DNA of 64,000 bases from Methanoregula sp. UBA154 (GCA_002502245.1 DAPW01000029.1:21329-85328), one strand, 5' to 3'; numbered from the stretch's first letter, positions 1 to 9,422 are shown. Notes: generated from the sequence alone by a model not told the origin. Made by a program: numbers and translations.

Positions 1-583
1 CATCCATGATGCGCACCCGCCTTGGTGTTGTGCGGAGTAATGTGGCAGAGAATGTCCCGGCAGCATCTCTCAGCAGCCGGGTGTTTATCTCGACCCGGTA
101 CGGGGGAATGACACCATTTGGCGTGATGAGTCCGGCAGTTCCTGCACATTCAAACCCCCATGCCCATGCCAGTGTTTTCATGTACTTCAGGACATCATCA
201 GCACTCATGATGCCCGTTGTCACGAGGAAGAACGCTTTCTTTTCAAAGAATCGCGGCCGGTGGCCGGTATAACTGATCCGGTCAATGAAGGTCTTCATCT
301 GTCCCGACACATTCGCACTGTACACCGGTGATGCGAAGATCACCCCATCGGCATCCAGCATCTTCTGTTCAATGAGACGGACATCATCGTCACGGTTGGG
401 ACATTTGTCCTCACCGCGGGGGAAACAGACGAAGCACCCTGTACAAGGCTCAATGTGCGCATCCCTGAGCCAGATGTATTCAAATTCCGCCGGGCAGATC
501 TTCTGCAGGTGTTCACGGAACTCTTCACAGGCGCGGAATGTGTTTCCCTTCCGCGGGCTTCCCATGAGAACAACGATCTTCAT
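1..583 (-). CDS. Iron-sulfur flavoprotein (Isf family), 3' end cut by window edge
   Basis: The minus-strand frame is open from the ATG at 583 to the window edge (194 codons, no stop). The N-terminus has a flavodoxin-like FMN loop (GSPRKGNT, residues 8-15). A compact cysteine cluster follows at C47, C50, C53 and C61, i.e. C-x2-C-x2-C-x7-C, the [4Fe-4S] pattern of methanogen Isf proteins. SPVYSANVSGQMKTFIDR matches the NADPH-dependent FMN reductase fold. In methanogens Isf proteins are linked to electron transfer and oxidative stress; the exact partner is unknown here. GGGGA lies just upstream of the start. A TetR gene lies upstream on the same strand, with operator-like repeats between them. 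Family call firm; the C-terminus is not visible. Confidence 0.9.
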   Translation of the reverse strand, partial: MKIVVLMGSPRKGNTFRACEEFREHLQKICPAEFEYIWLRDAHIEPCTGCFVCFPRGEDKCPNRDDDVRLIEQKMLDADGVIFASPVYSANVSGQMKTFIDRISYTGHRPRFFEKKAFFLVTTGIMSADDVLKYMKTLAWAWGFECAGTAGLITPNGVIPPYRVEINTRLLRDAAGTFSATLLRTTPRRVRIMD

Positions 584-806
584 GTCCGTTCCCCGCGGAT
601 CACCGGTGCAGGTTCATTCCCGGCAGCTCTTCCGGAAGACAGTCCCCGTATGATCGGGCGCGTGCCTGAGGTCGCCATTCTTCTGTACCAATGCTGGTAC
701 CATAAATCCTGGACAGTCATCCTTCTGTTCTCCACCTGATTTCTCCCTGTTGTCTGTTCGCGTTTTCGTGCTGCAGCAGATCCGGCACTGTCGGATATGC
801 AGTTAT

Positions 807-824
807 GTAAACGCTTGATTACTT
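807..824. promoter_or_regulatory. Operator-like repeat, site 1
   Basis: GTAAACGCTTGATTACTT matches site 2 (848-865) at about 15 of 18 positions. The first 16 bases are partly palindromic (GTAAAC and GATTAC arms). It lies about where a transcript driven by the minus-strand TATA-like TTTATTAAT (near 838-848) would start. It could be bound by the TetR protein encoded next door; that link is inference. Confidence 0.4.
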
Positions 825-847
825 ATTTGGGCATGTAGATTAATAAA

Positions 848-865
848 GTTAACGATCGATTACTT
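848..865. promoter_or_regulatory. Operator-like repeat, site 2
   Basis: GTTAACGATCGATTACTT is the second copy, 41 bp from site 1 (about four helical turns), on the upstream side of the TATA-like sequence for the flavoprotein gene. Its first 16 bases match their own reverse complement at 12 of 16 positions around CGATCG. The rest of 584-941 holds no convincing gene; a short minus-strand open stretch near 614-760 lacks a good start. Confidence 0.4.
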
Positions 866-941
866 TCAATTTCGTGCTCAGGTGCTATAACATCCCGGCA
901 GGGTATAAGAAAACCATGAAGCCGGAGGCTGTCCGGGGCAG

Positions 942-1598
942 TCAGGGCTTCAGGAGTTTCTCGAAAAATTCGATAGGGGCCTGCAGCTCCTTCTCCATCA
1001 TTTCGATCGTCCTGGGTTTTGTGTAATCCATGATGAATGTCTGGTAGAGCCAGGCAAACCGGAATGCATTAAAGACCTCAGCCAGCGCACGCGGGTCGCA
1101 GGGACGGATCTTTTTATCATCCATCTGTTGCTGGAACAATGCTTCCGTATAATCTTCAGCCCGTGACCCGTATTCTCTCTTCAGGTAATCACGGATCTTC
1201 TCGTTGTGGTGCATTTCGATGAACAGGACGTGCACGATCCTGATGAGGGAGGGATCCGCCATGAGGTAACGGGGCAGGCCTTCCAGCATATCCCGGAAGA
1301 TACTCCCGTCATCCCCCGCCCTCCGGGCCGGGGGCAATGGCGTGTACACCCGCTTTTCCATGTACGCAAGGATAGCATCAAGGATCGATTCCTTGCTGGG
1401 GTAGTGCCGGTAGACCGCACTTTCCGTAATGCCGACCGCACGGGCGATATCCCGGACGGATGTGCGGTCGTACCCCCGTTCAGCGAACAGGTCAACCGCG
1501 GCATCAAATATCTTCTCCCGGGTATGCTTCTCACCCGGTACCTTCGCCGGGCGGCCGCTCTTTCCGGTTGAGACTCTTTCGGTCATGCACTCCACCAT
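942..1598 (-). CDS. TetR/AcrR family transcriptional regulator
   Basis: 218 residues, normal for the family. The N-terminal DNA-binding domain spans about residues 25-75, with HTREKIFDAAVDLFAERGY followed by the helix-turn-helix TSVRDIARAVGITESAVYRHY. The variable C-terminal half would bind a ligand. An internal ATG at 1586 (MTERV) is an alternative start. The gene lies upstream of the iron-sulfur flavoprotein gene on the same strand, with two operator-like repeats between them, so it may repress that gene. Ligand unknown. Confidence 0.9.
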   Translation of the reverse strand: MVECMTERVSTGKSGRPAKVPGEKHTREKIFDAAVDLFAERGYDRTSVRDIARAVGITESAVYRHYPSKESILDAILAYMEKRVYTPLPPARRAGDDGSIFRDMLEGLPRYLMADPSLIRIVHVLFIEMHHNEKIRDYLKREYGSRAEDYTEALFQQQMDDKKIRPCDPRALAEVFNAFRFAWLYQTFIMDYTKPRTIEMMEKELQAPIEFFEKLLKP

Positions 1599-2267
1599 TC
1601 ACCGCAACAGGTCTTCTTCATTATGTTCTCACGCAGGCTGATGAATTCATCCTGGCTATCCACGATCCCATATTGATGTGAATATGATATGAATTCTGCC
1701 GGATCCGTACGGGGATCATCCTACATCCACCTTACGTGCTCCGGCCAAAACGATTGTCCGGGAGACGGAATATCTCCGGGTGTGGATGAGGGGGTGGTCA
1801 TTCCCGCCAATCAGGGGTCAGGAAGGCAGGGTGATACGGTCAACATGAAGGTCAAAATAATCATTGGAGATATTTACGGAACCGGAGATGAAGAACAGCG
1901 TCAAAATTCCGGGCAGTCCCTGGTGGAACGGGGGCATTCAATTGGTGGCAGGGATCTCTGCGGCACCAGGAATAACCGGCAACCGGTGCAGGGTCCATCA
2001 TAAGCACGGATTTTTGTACCAATACTGAACGGCATGGATCCCGATTGGGTCTCACCCGTATTCGGATTCTTACCCGGGGCCAGGCTCCGCCCTTGGAAAA
2101 AATTGAATTGGATCCGACGGTATCTGGATTACCGGTAACGGCAGACCCGCATGGGATTTTTTAAGGGTATAGTACTAATCGGATTGCATCTGATAAATGA
2201 AAAAAATCTCACAAGAAGCCTATTATGCTCATGATACGATCCCTCCAGTATGCGAACCGGTGGGAGT
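1599..2267. other. Intergenic, no supported gene
   Basis: Only short incoherent open frames are present on both strands. A TATA-like GTATAGTAC near 2167-2175, preceded by a T-rich run, is a plausible promoter for the DUF2769 gene starting at 2268. An AT-rich region near 1655-1695 may hold the TetR promoter. No repeat module was recognised here. Confidence 0.4.
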
Positions 2268-2492
2268 ATGGTGGAGGATACCGAAGAGAACCGGCAGATC
2301 TGCCGGAAGTACTGCGGGGTTTGCCCGAGCTTCAGACACAACTCACTTGAAAAATTTCAGCCCGATACACTGTTCTGCTCACGAGGAACATCACCGGCCC
2401 CGTCCCAGAAAGAGATAAACTGCTATTGTCCGGCCTGCGAACTGTACACAAAGCACAGCCTCGTCATCGGACACTTCTGCGTTAAAAGATAG
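2268..2492 (+). CDS. DUF2769 family small cysteine-rich protein
   Basis: 74 residues with eight cysteines (C12, C16, C19, C37, C52, C54, C57, C71), grouped as C-x3-C-x2-C, a lone C, C-x-C-x2-C and a final C. The segments KYCGVCPSF, FQPDTLFCSRG and CYCPACELYTKH match my memory of the DUF2769 family, small proteins common in methanogens and likely metal-binding. The start at 2268 is preferred over the ATG at 2250 because GGTGGGAG lies just ahead of it and the conserved part begins soon after. Molecular role unknown. It converges on the ABC transporter gene, whose stop lies 5 bp away. Confidence 0.75.
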   Translation: MVEDTEENRQICRKYCGVCPSFRHNSLEKFQPDTLFCSRGTSPAPSQKEINCYCPACELYTKHSLVIGHFCVKR

Positions 2493-2497
2493 CGGAT

Positions 2498-4288
2498 TTA
2501 TGTACCGGTCGATGTTACCGGCCTGCTTTTTTCCACCGGGGTAGGGTTCCTGCGTTCACCTATCTGCTGGCGCCACATCGCATAATACAGGCCCTTCTGT
2601 TCGAGAAGACTCCGGTGAGACCCGGTCTCAACGATCTTTCCCGCCTCCATGACAAAGATCACGTCTGCGTGCAGGATGGTAGACAGGCGATGCGCGATCA
2701 GGATGGAGATCTGGTCCCTGCTCGTGGAGATATCCCGGATGGTATTCGTGATATCCTCCTCGGTCAGCGAATCGAGTGCCGATGTTGCCTCATCAAAGAT
2801 CAACAGGCGGGGATGGCGCACCAGTGCCCGGGCAATGGAGATACGCTGCTTCTCCCCGCCGGACAACATCATGCCGCCCTCCCCGATGTGCGTGTCAATC
2901 CCGAGCGCAGAACGACTCAGGATCCCGTCACACGAAGCCTTGTGCAAGGCATCGATTATCTGTGCATCGGTCGCGTCCGGCATCACGAAGAGGAGGTTCT
3001 CCTTGATCGTACCCGAGAACAACTGGGGGTCCTGTGTTACGAGGCCGATCTGCCGGCGTAACGGGTTGAACCGGATCATGGAAGAGGGCTGGCCGTTGAA
3101 ATAGATCTCCCCGCTCTCCGGCCGGTATAATCCCGCCATAAGCTTCATGAGCGTTGACTTGCCGGCACCCGAAGGGCCGACAAACGCTATCGACTCGCCA
3201 GTCCTGACGTGGAACGAGATACCGTCGATCGCATTATACCGGGCAGTCCGGTGACGGAAGACCACGTCCTCAAAACGGATATCGGCGAGCTCATCAATCG
3301 CGATCGGGTTCTCCGGTCGTTCTTCAACATGCTTCTGCATCAGCTGGTCGAAATTACTGACCGATGCTTCGACCTCGCGGTAACTCACGATGATGGTGCC
3401 AAGGTCCTGCAGGGGCCCGAAGATGATGGCAGTGATGAACTGCATCGAGACCAGTTCTCCCGTGGTGAGAACTTCGTGAAAGATCAGCCAGAGAAGGATG
3501 AAGAGGATCGACTGTTTCAGGACGCTCAGGGTCGTTCCCTGGAAAAACGTCAGGAGACGGACCCGTTTTACCTTCGTCATCTCCAGGTTGAAGATCTTCA
3601 GGTTCTGCTCCTGCAGCCTCCGGATCTCGGGAAAGGTCAGGCCCAGGCTTTTCACGAGCTCGATATTCCGGAGGGATTCGGTGATCACCCCTGCCATCTC
3701 TGTTGTTTCGCGGGTGATGTCCCGCTGCGTTGTCTTGATCTCCCGGGAGAGCAGTATGGTGAGCGATCCCAGCACAATTATGCCGATGAGAAAAACAGGA
3801 ACCAGCAGCCAGTTCCGGGTGAGGGAGTACGCTATGAGAAATCCGATTCCCACGAATGCGGAGAAGAGGATATTGATGAATGCATTGATGAAGGTCTGGG
3901 TATCCGCCCGTACTTTCATCAGTACCGATAATATCCTTCCGCTCGGCTGGTCCTCGAACTCGTCATAGGACAGGCGAAGCGTCTGCGCGAGGCCGTCATT
4001 GAATATCTGCATCCCGAACGTCTGAACTGCCAGTCGTGCGTAATAATCCTGGAACGTCTTTGCAACCCGGGCAAGCACCGCGATAGCGATGGAGACTCCC
4101 AGCCAGAAGAGTACCCCCGCGACCAGCGCCTGTTCCGGGATGTTATTGGGATTTAACGCATAATCATCGATGATCTTCCCGAAAATAATCGGATCGACAA
4201 GGTTCAGCAGCTGGCTGATACCCGCTAAGACAAGAGCGACAATGATAAGCCACTTCTGTGGCTTCAGATATTTCCAAAGGACCGTCAT
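2498..4288 (-). CDS. ABC exporter, fused membrane and ATPase domains
   Basis: 596 residues in the half-exporter layout (MsbA/LmrA/BmrA type). An N-terminal membrane domain (about residues 1-320, six hydrophobic spans) is followed by an ATPase domain with Walker A GPSGAGKST (~371-379), signature LSGGEKQR (~473), Walker B LLIFDEATSALD (~493) and the switch histidine in AHRLS. It would act as a dimer exporting a lipid, peptide or drug; substrate unknown. The start MTVLWKYLKPQKWL is typical. A MITE lies 280 bp upstream of its start. Confidence 0.93.
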   Translation of the reverse strand: MTVLWKYLKPQKWLIIVALVLAGISQLLNLVDPIIFGKIIDDYALNPNNIPEQALVAGVLFWLGVSIAIAVLARVAKTFQDYYARLAVQTFGMQIFNDGLAQTLRLSYDEFEDQPSGRILSVLMKVRADTQTFINAFINILFSAFVGIGFLIAYSLTRNWLLVPVFLIGIIVLGSLTILLSREIKTTQRDITRETTEMAGVITESLRNIELVKSLGLTFPEIRRLQEQNLKIFNLEMTKVKRVRLLTFFQGTTLSVLKQSILFILLWLIFHEVLTTGELVSMQFITAIIFGPLQDLGTIIVSYREVEASVSNFDQLMQKHVEERPENPIAIDELADIRFEDVVFRHRTARYNAIDGISFHVRTGESIAFVGPSGAGKSTLMKLMAGLYRPESGEIYFNGQPSSMIRFNPLRRQIGLVTQDPQLFSGTIKENLLFVMPDATDAQIIDALHKASCDGILSRSALGIDTHIGEGGMMLSGGEKQRISIARALVRHPRLLIFDEATSALDSLTEEDITNTIRDISTSRDQISILIAHRLSTILHADVIFVMEAGKIVETGSHRSLLEQKGLYYAMWRQQIGERRNPTPVEKSRPVTSTGT

Positions 4289-4559
4289 TATTCTGGCAAA
4301 TCGGCGTTATTTCTTTTCTTCTCATATATAGTCGATGTCGTGTATGATAGAGCTGTCCTGAACATTGACCGACAGGTCCGGAGGATATCAGCAGAAGCGG
4401 GCTGGCATCGGTGATGTCGGATTTCCCCACCGGAGCAATGGGTGTCGTACTGCACCCTTTGCCAAGGAAGAGGCATGGAGTGCCCGGTGTGGTGGAGGGT
4501 GCGAAGGAGGGTCCTGGAATTCTTTGGATTTTTTAACACACACGATTGAAACTGATTAG

Positions 4560-5107
4560 GGAAAATGTGCTCTATAGAAACGCACATGAACGGGCGTTCG
4601 CACCCGAACCATAAAAATCGGCAAAAGAATGTGGAGATTACGATGGTTCCCCGCCTCAGGGCCTCTCCGAGGCACGGCGGGGCAGTCCTGTGTTTTTTTA
4701 ATATAAGCCATTGATCCGCCGCGGGGGCGCCCCGTCGGGGGCGGTGGCACCTATCATAACTGGGGGCATGGGGGTATCAACCCCCATCATCAATTCCGGA
4801 ATGAACGATTTAATATGAAAATCCCCCTTTGAATTTTCATCCTGTATGCTTGTGGCCCTTTGGCATCATATCCGTTTTCATGGGAAATCATCGGATATCA
4901 ATCATGATGCTTTCGGGGACTCCGCCCCCGCCGCTCGGGCATCCCCCGTGTGCGATTATACCAAATTACCTGTATACAATCGCAAGAGAAATTTTCTGTA
5001 CAGGTCCGAGGCATCGCATGCGCCCCCGCTCCCAACGGGGGCTGGGATGGCGCAAGGGGGGGGCGGATAATTTCCAAAAAATTGGTTTTCGACAGAGCAG
5101 GAAAATG
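4560..5107. mobile_element. Family-1 MITE, complete, with exact 8-bp target duplication
   Basis: The element proper is 4568-5099 (532 bp). The left end TGCTCTATAGAAAC and the right end GTTTTCGACAGAGCA are inverted repeats (about 12 of 14 matching). GGAAAATG is directly repeated at 4560-4567 and 5100-5107 (8/8). Inside are module A (GC hairpin around 4645-4690), module B (4715-4800, with GGGGGTATCAACCCCC) and inverted module C (4875-5085). No coding frame is convincing and no transposase is present. It fills most of the gap between the ABC exporter and the AI-2E-type gene. Confidence 0.88.
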
Positions 5108-5218
5108 GCTCACGAATCAATGCCCCGGGCGGCACGTTATCATGTGAGAGACAAGACTGCACGCTAGTCAGTCCTTTCCAATCCAGGCTTGTACTAAAGA
5201 GAACAGATTACCGGATAA

Positions 5219-5228
5219 TGTTTATAAG
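5219..5228 (+). promoter_or_regulatory. TATA box for the AI-2E-type gene
   Basis: TGTTTATAAG is a good archaeal TATA box. Transcription would start near 5247, giving a leader of about 30 nt that contains AAAGGAA ahead of the ATG at 5279. Confidence 0.55.
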
Positions 5229-5278
5229 TATCCTGCGAAAAGTAAAACCAGATAACATTTTAAAGGAATCCGCTCCCC

Positions 5279-6325
5279 ATGAATGATTCGCTCTCGCAAT
5301 CCAGGTTGTCCGGTATCCTCATCCCCCTAGCTGCAGCAATAGTCCTCCTCGCCGGGATAAAGGCTGCATCCCCGATTCTCGGCCCGCTAGTCTTCTCGGT
5401 CTTCCTTACGCTCATCTTCGGCATGCTCCTCCACTGGCTCGAAAAAAAGGGACTCTCCCCCCGTACGGCCCTTATTCTCACCCTGCTGGTCTTCTTTGCC
5501 ATCATTGCCATTTTCATTGTGGTGATAGCCGGGTCCTTTATCCAGTTCATGTCCGAGCTTCCCGGCTACCTGCAGAAACTTGAGGGCAGCCTTGAACCCG
5601 TCAGCCCGATTCTCATCTCGATCGGGATCGATCCCGCATCCCTGACATTCCAGAACCTTATCCAGTCCTTCTCTGCCGGAATCGGCGGCCTGATCAGCGA
5701 TCTCTGGGACATTGCAAGTCCCCTGGTCCTGATCCTGCTCACCACGCTCTTTTTACTCTTTGAAGCAAAGGGATTCTCCGAAAAGCTGCAGATCATCATC
5801 GGGGAACTCCGGCCCGGTGAACTGGACCGCTTCATTACGCTCACGGAGAAGAACGTTGATTACATCGTCATCCGGACTCAGGTGAACCTTGCCATGGGTA
5901 TCGGGACGGCAGTCATTCTCGCGCTCATCGGGGTGAAATACGCGATATTCTGGGGTTTTGTCGCCTTCCTGCTCGGGTTCATCCCGAATATCGGGTTCTG
6001 GCTTGCCGTTGTCCCGCCCATGCTTCTCGCCTGGTTCGATCTGGGGCCGGTGCCGGCCCTCCTGGTACTTGCAGGATCAGCGGTAACGGACACCCTGGCC
6101 GAATACCTTCTGTTCCCCAACCTCACCGCCCGGGGACTGGAACTCTCTACCGCCGTGGTATTCTTCTCTCTGTTCTTCTGGGGATGGATCCTTGGCGGAA
6201 TCGGGGTTCTCCTTGCCGTGCCCCTGACGCTTCTTGTCCAGATGGTCTGTGAACTGTTTGACGAGACCCGGTGGATCGGGTATCTGCTCGGTCCCCCACC
6301 TGACGGGAATGGCAAAAAAGAATGA
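5279..6325 (+). CDS. AI-2E family transporter (PerM-type membrane protein)
   Basis: 348 residues, normal length. Hydrophobic spans are arranged as in the AI-2E/UPF0118 family: two near the N-terminus (SGILIPLAAAIVLLAGI), a hairpin around residues 60-90, a soluble amphipathic stretch, then several closely spaced C-terminal helices with the family-typical LGFIPNIGF. Members have been linked to autoinducer-2 export or ion exchange; the substrate cannot be told from sequence. It has its own TATA box at 5219-5228 and appears monocistronic. Confidence 0.9.
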   Translation: MNDSLSQSRLSGILIPLAAAIVLLAGIKAASPILGPLVFSVFLTLIFGMLLHWLEKKGLSPRTALILTLLVFFAIIAIFIVVIAGSFIQFMSELPGYLQKLEGSLEPVSPILISIGIDPASLTFQNLIQSFSAGIGGLISDLWDIASPLVLILLTTLFLLFEAKGFSEKLQIIIGELRPGELDRFITLTEKNVDYIVIRTQVNLAMGIGTAVILALIGVKYAIFWGFVAFLLGFIPNIGFWLAVVPPMLLAWFDLGPVPALLVLAGSAVTDTLAEYLLFPNLTARGLELSTAVVFFSLFFWGWILGGIGVLLAVPLTLLVQMVCELFDETRWIGYLLGPPPDGNGKKE

Positions 6326-6600
6326 GTTCTATCGGGAATAAAATAACAAAAGGAATGCCGGTAAAATTACGTGAGAACACAGCAAAATTCATGGGAGTAT
6401 CCGGAAGGAAGGAAGGACGAAGGATCCTTCATCATAACGCGATAATTTCTGTGGAGGGTCCGTACCGGTTATAGCGAGCGTCTGCGGATTGGTCGCCGGA
6501 TCTCTGTGTTACAGACCCCGTTGGTTAACTCATCCAAACACCCGGCGGGCCCGGGCATCCGGTCCTGCTGATTTATCTGGTCTGAATCCGATCACTCTGC

Positions 6601-7419
6601 ATGGTTACCCATACGGTCGAAGAGATGGCGGCATTCGTTGAGAAGGCCTACGAGTATGCACGGGAACAGGGAAAGGACACCGCAATCGCCGGATTTAATG
6701 ACCCGGGCGGCCGCTTCGTGGAGGGGGAACTCTATATGTTTGCGTATGACCTCGGGGGCAACACCCTCGCCCACCCGTTTCAGCCGGATCTCCTCGGGAA
6801 AAACCGGCTGGATACAACGGACGCAGACGGCACGGCATTTATCCGGGACCTGATCAGCACTGCGCAGTCCGGCGGGGGTTTCGTCCGTTACCTCTACTTG
6901 GATCCTGCAGATAACAACAAAACCAAGCCCAAACTGAGCTATGTCATGATGGTGGACCGGGACTGGATCATCGGGTCCGGCGTTTACGGATGGAATGAAG
7001 AGGATCCCTTTATCCGGCAGGGGGGAGATCCCGGCGTGCGGGGAGATCTCAAATCCTATGTTGAAGAAGGAATCGCGTATGCCCGTAAGCATGGAAAAAC
7101 TGCCGCGCTCCGGGAGTTCAATGACACAAACGGCACCTTCGTCCGCGGGAACCGCTACATCTATGCCTACGATTATCAGGGAACAACCCTGGCGCTTCCT
7201 TTCCAGCCCCGGTTGATCGGGACCAACCTCTCTGGCCTCCGGGATGCCTTTGGGGTCGCAACCAACCGGATCCAGTCCCTCCTTGCGCAGCAGGGCGGGG
7301 GTTTTGTCTTTCTCCACTACCACAACCCGGCACATACCATGGCCGTTGAACCGAAGATGAGTTACGTCTCGCCCGTGGACGACACGTGGTGGCTGGGGGC
7401 GGGGATCTATCTGAATTAA
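6601..7419 (+). CDS. Two-Cache-domain protein lacking a signal peptide
   Basis: 272 residues forming two tandem small-molecule-sensing Cache modules (about 1-130 and 145-272). Each has an F.(D/N)P.G.F..G..Y.(F/Y)AYD core, an (H/L)PFQP segment and a V..DW..G(S/A)G.Y close. The paralogue at 25421-26773 has a lipoprotein signal, but here the frame is closed by TGA at 6583 and the first ATG is 6601, so no export signal is encoded. It may be cytoplasmic, or the 5' end may have been lost. No output domain is attached. Confidence 0.85.
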   Translation: MVTHTVEEMAAFVEKAYEYAREQGKDTAIAGFNDPGGRFVEGELYMFAYDLGGNTLAHPFQPDLLGKNRLDTTDADGTAFIRDLISTAQSGGGFVRYLYLDPADNNKTKPKLSYVMMVDRDWIIGSGVYGWNEEDPFIRQGGDPGVRGDLKSYVEEGIAYARKHGKTAALREFNDTNGTFVRGNRYIYAYDYQGTTLALPFQPRLIGTNLSGLRDAFGVATNRIQSLLAQQGGGFVFLHYHNPAHTMAVEPKMSYVSPVDDTWWLGAGIYLN

Positions 7420-7795
7420 AGAGACGGGCGAAAATTGTGGAGGGTCTAAAACCAGCGATACCGGTGTCCGGGATTCCGGGAACGGATCCTCCCGCTCTCT
7501 GAACGTCATACCTGTTCATCTTCTACGGGGGGTTCTCCTCCCTCATCGGGATTATCGCTCTTTTTTGACAGGGCTGAAGTGATACTATCGTTGTTGTTTC
7601 TCATGGCACAAGCAGCAGTGATCATCCGTTCCGGGAACCATGGATACGGGAATGTTCTCCCGCTATCCATCCGGTCAGAAACAGATTCCCCGTCCCCGGC
7701 GCGAGAACCGGCAAAAACCAGCGCAGCACGGTATCCCGTACGCACTGGTTCCGTTCTGGTCTGACCCTTCACACCGTTTTCATTTACAGGCCTGT
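7420..7795. other. Intergenic, no supported gene
   Basis: An 88-codon minus-strand frame (7506-7772) exists but has no recognisable domain or clear ribosome binding site. The sequence GTGGAGGGTC occurs at 7437 and also near 6451, i.e. on both sides of the Cache gene; its meaning is unknown. Confidence 0.3.
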
Positions 7796-8644
7796 CTACA
7801 GCCGCCTCGCAGTGGCAAGGAGTGCCACGACCGCGACCGCACCGATCGTCGCAACCGGGAGCGTGCCGGACTGGGTAGGCAGCGTCCCGGGCAACTGCGT
7901 GACGTCAGGTGTTGTGACTGCCGTAGTCAGCGCTGCCTGCCCGCCAGACCCGAGCGGCGGTACCACATGGACGATGTACACTGAGATCGCCTGCGGGCCG
8001 GCCATCATTGCAGGGCTGCCCGCACAGCTCGTTGAGGAGGCCTGGCCTTTGACGAAGGTCACCGCAATGCTCGATCCGTCGTTCCACCCGTTGTAGGTCA
8101 TATCAGTGCCGGGCCGGAGCGGCTGAACCATGACGGGGCTCTTGCCGATCAGCACCTTCACGAGCGAGGTTGTTGCCGTGCAGGTGGTCCCGGCGCAGGT
8201 CGTGCAGTCGGGCTCCGTCTTCAGGTCCAGCACATAGTTGCCGGCAAGCGGGGTCGCGATTGCCGAGGGGTCCCCGACAATGTCGGTCACGGTCTCTTCC
8301 GCAGCCGACGGCCCGGAGAGTTTTGCGAGCGTGATCCAGATTCCGCCGGCACCGCCAAGGCTCGTTGCAACCACGCTGTCGCCGGCTGCAAAGACAGTAA
8401 ATGTGCTCTCCTCCGGCACGCTTCCCGTGAGGGTGGCGTTGGCCATCGGGGTATATGAGCAGACCGGGTCGTCGCTGCCCCGGTAAATGCAGCCGTATCG
8501 AGCCGGGTCCGCGATGGTCAGGGTATTCGTTTTCTCGTCAAGCGCGGATAGCGTCCCCTTCACCGTGACTTCAAGGATAACTGCCGAAGCCGGCAGGACA
8601 CAGAAGCACAGGATGAGGAGGCTGAACAGTGCGATCTGTTTCAT
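7796..8644 (-). CDS. Secreted, C-terminally anchored surface protein
   Basis: 282 residues. A signal peptide (MKQIALFSLLILCFCVLPASA) starts the protein, and a hydrophobic helix with basic tail (VATIGAVAVVALLATARRL) ends it, so it is probably displayed outside the membrane. The body has no family I recognise. A cysteine-rich stretch (CTTCAGTTCTATT) and a threonine/proline-rich stalk precede the C-terminal helix. The start at 8644 is chosen over the upstream 8743 because AAGGAGAC precedes it and the signal peptide begins there. Confidence 0.7.
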   Translation of the reverse strand: MKQIALFSLLILCFCVLPASAVILEVTVKGTLSALDEKTNTLTIADPARYGCIYRGSDDPVCSYTPMANATLTGSVPEESTFTVFAAGDSVVATSLGGAGGIWITLAKLSGPSAAEETVTDIVGDPSAIATPLAGNYVLDLKTEPDCTTCAGTTCTATTSLVKVLIGKSPVMVQPLRPGTDMTYNGWNDGSSIAVTFVKGQASSTSCAGSPAMMAGPQAISVYIVHVVPPLGSGGQAALTTAVTTPDVTQLPGTLPTQSGTLPVATIGAVAVVALLATARRL

Positions 8645-8770
8645 GGTATGAGGTCTCCTTCCCGTTATGGAGGAGAATTCCGCGGGGGAGATAAAAAAGG
8701 GACGGGAGGGTGCCGGGCAGGAATAACCCCGCCCGGGATACACGGGCCGTCATTTTTTTCATCAGGCTGC

Positions 8771-9166
8771 CTAGACGGGGACCACGAGGAACATGGCGTA
8801 CCCGTCACCGGTGTTCCTCGTCACGTGCCCTTTGCCCGACATATCTTCCAGCAGGACGAGGTCCCCCGGCCCCAACCGCCTGACCGTGCCGTCGGTTGTC
8901 TCCATCTCTACCGCACCCGACATGAGGGCCAGGAACTGCCGGGCGGGACACGGGTGCCAGTCACCGATCCAGCCGGGCTGAAACGTATAGAAACGATACT
9001 TCGACGCGGGGCTGTCCCCGGAGATGTAGAACGGGGCAGCGGGGGGTGCCCCGCTCGCGAGATGCTGTTCGACCGTCACGGTATCAAAGTGCGAGCCACC
9101 CTGTGCGTCCGCGTATATCCGGTGATAGGTCACCCGGGTGATTCTGGGCGGAAATTCTTGAGACAT
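8771..9166 (-). CDS. Cupin-domain protein
   Basis: 131 residues forming one small beta-barrel cupin. The first motif is represented by WHPCPARQFLALMSGAVEMETTDG and the second by LGPGDLVLLEDMSGKGHVTRN, with a histidine in each that could hold a metal. Cupins serve as dioxygenases, isomerases, sensors or binding proteins; no specific role is indicated. A strong AAGGAGGAAAA site lies upstream of the ATG. It is followed 126 bp downstream on the same strand by the surface protein gene. Confidence 0.8.
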   Translation of the reverse strand: MSQEFPPRITRVTYHRIYADAQGGSHFDTVTVEQHLASGAPPAAPFYISGDSPASKYRFYTFQPGWIGDWHPCPARQFLALMSGAVEMETTDGTVRRLGPGDLVLLEDMSGKGHVTRNTGDGYAMFLVVPV

Positions 9167-9422
9167 GGATAATTTTCCTCCTTGCTATGCTGGGATCAGG
9201 AGATGCTTCCCGATGAGAGTAAACAGAACGATGGGAGATAAATGTTACGACAGGTATTCGGCCAGAGAAGGTTCGGGCTTTATAGCGTTTCAGGAAGGTA
9301 ACGGAAGGAGAGCCGGCCCCGGGTCATCGAGGGTACGGGGCAGATCTCGGTTTCCCGCGGGCATGAGGATGGGGGACTCATCCCCGGAACAGCACGTTTT
9401 CATGAATGGTCTGACTCTTTTC

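Noticed and set aside
3209..3931. 240-codon plus-strand frame
   Set aside because: Antisense to the ABC exporter, with no recognisable domain.
7506..7772. 88-codon minus-strand frame
   Set aside because: No ribosome binding site, domain or paralogue; composition not convincing.
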